Assembly (NCBI GenBank): GCA_034440575.1
Contig: JAOTOL010001569.1
Coordinates: forward strand, 1,204,001-1,268,000
Source: Imbricaverruca yamaguchii
Taxonomy: Eukaryota > Arthropoda > Thecostraca > Neoverrucidae
DNA length: 64,000 bases
Direction: 5' to 3'
Under the pieces are notes generated by a model. It was not told the DNA's origin, did not search any database, and saw only the letters and a list, made by a program, of their open reading frames with translations. A program made the translations under genes and the position numbers. Positions 63,342 through 64,000 of this stretch are shown in pieces. How positions within the stretch are numbered: position 1 is the stretch's first letter; every line of letters starts with the position of its first letter.

Positions 63342-64000
63342 TTAACCCGTCCCGTTTCGGAGGGTCTTCAACCGCCCCCCCCCCTCCCCCCCCTCAGGTT
63401 TTTCGCGGATAGTGGACGAACCGCGCGCGGCAGCGCGCCCAAATTTGGCATACCTTTTTCTACATCGATTTGGCATGCTGTTTCAAAATTTTGAAGTCAG
63501 GTCGTCTAGGGTCAACGAGTTAGTCAAGGTCAAGTAAGGTACCTCCAAAAAAGTGCAACCAGTCGTCACGCTTTAACGGATACAGATATTTCAATTAAAC
63601 TTTTAGCGTTTGCGTATCTTTAGGGATGCAACAAAACGTATGAGTGGAATTTTTCTCTTTTTTTCGTTTTTGACTAAATATAAATTTTGCATATTTGCCA
63701 ATTGCAGTTCAAATAGAAGATTCTGGCCAAAGTAAGCATTTTTTATTAGGGCAAGTTGACATCCAACAACGTGTCTCGGTCTGCTCTGCCCATTGAAAAA
63801 TGAAAATTAAAGATAACTTGAAAACTCGAATTATTGAAACTTCCAAGATTTTCTGGGGGCGGGCCAAAAGTTTGTATGGCACTGTTTGATTTCGCTATCC
63901 TTTTCTCATTCCAAATAATTTTTTTCATATATCCCACAAAATGAAGTCCCCAGAGCCAAAAACATAATGTATGTCGTGAAAAGCCTCGAAAATCTAGCCC
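63342..64000 (+). mobile_element. T1 element, cut by the window end
   Basis: TTAACCCGTCCCGTTTCGGA, then a C-rich run, GGACGAACCGCGCGCGGCAG, GTCGTCACGCTTTAACGG and further T1 landmarks to the last base. Confidence 0.92.

Overview
Eukaryotic nuclear DNA, almost certainly from an arthropod and tentatively a crustacean. The evidence is a Drosophila Toll-1-like TIR receptor, genes split by GT-AG introns, a CR1-like LINE, tRNA-derived SINEs, a Thr-rich secreted protein and short TTAGG-type repeats. Species-level assignment is not possible from the sequence. The window is dominated by repeats. Intact coding capacity is limited to one single-exon Toll receptor (16660-19476, minus), one four-exon gene for a small secreted protein (46944-55226, minus, 160 aa by my splice model), and LINE ORFs. 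Nearly every other coding trace is broken.

Layout. 1-2.1 kb: a 32-bp repeat with CACGTG cores, a long hairpin (1194-1290) and a frameshifted Harbinger-type transposase end. 2.3-3.8 kb: two copies of a TTAA-bounded non-autonomous element (called T1 here). 4.1-6.5 kb: a decayed multi-exon gene with a TATA box. 8.1-10.1 kb: a degenerate 42-bp minisatellite with a T1 copy inside. 14-16 kb: another T1 copy and a tRNA-derived SINE. 16.7-19.7 kb: Toll gene with a (GGTGGC)n/(GGT)n tract at its 5' side. 20.1-20.8 kb: minisatellite split by a SINE with a 12-bp target duplication. 21.9-23.2 kb: two LINE tails in tandem.

23.8-36.2 kb: three inverted or partial copies of an approximately 4.6-kb unit. Each is bounded by arrays of a 19-bp repeat containing TGATGGTACCTAATGG, and together they carry the exons of a spliced coiled-coil, BEN-like gene. 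A 2.4-kb LINE sits inside one of the arrays. This is the most unusual structure in the window. 37-41.7 kb: a copy of a second repeat family (T2), a LINE fragment and a (TA)n tract. 42.2-45 kb: a transposase-like remnant beside an element with long inverted ends. 45.9-46.4 kb: an A/T homopolymer stretch that looks like an assembly fault.

46.6-55.3 kb: the secreted-protein gene. Its introns are filled by T2, a 39-bp minisatellite, a LINE interrupted at TTAA by a T1/T2 mosaic, and a T1 copy. Its TATA/Inr promoter lies about 100 bp from a 264-bp (GA)n tract. 56-61 kb: a SINE with a 14-bp target duplication and GC-rich minisatellites interrupted by a LINE. 61.5-62.4 kb: a frameshifted exon of unknown function. 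63.3 kb to the end: another T1 copy.

The genes do not form a pathway. The Toll receptor is an innate-immunity or developmental signalling receptor and the secreted protein is unassigned. The rest records nested insertion, with an order that can be read: minisatellites first, then LINE or T1, then T2 in places. Coordinates of repeat edges are good to roughly 5-30 bases. Family names recalled without a search are marked as such.
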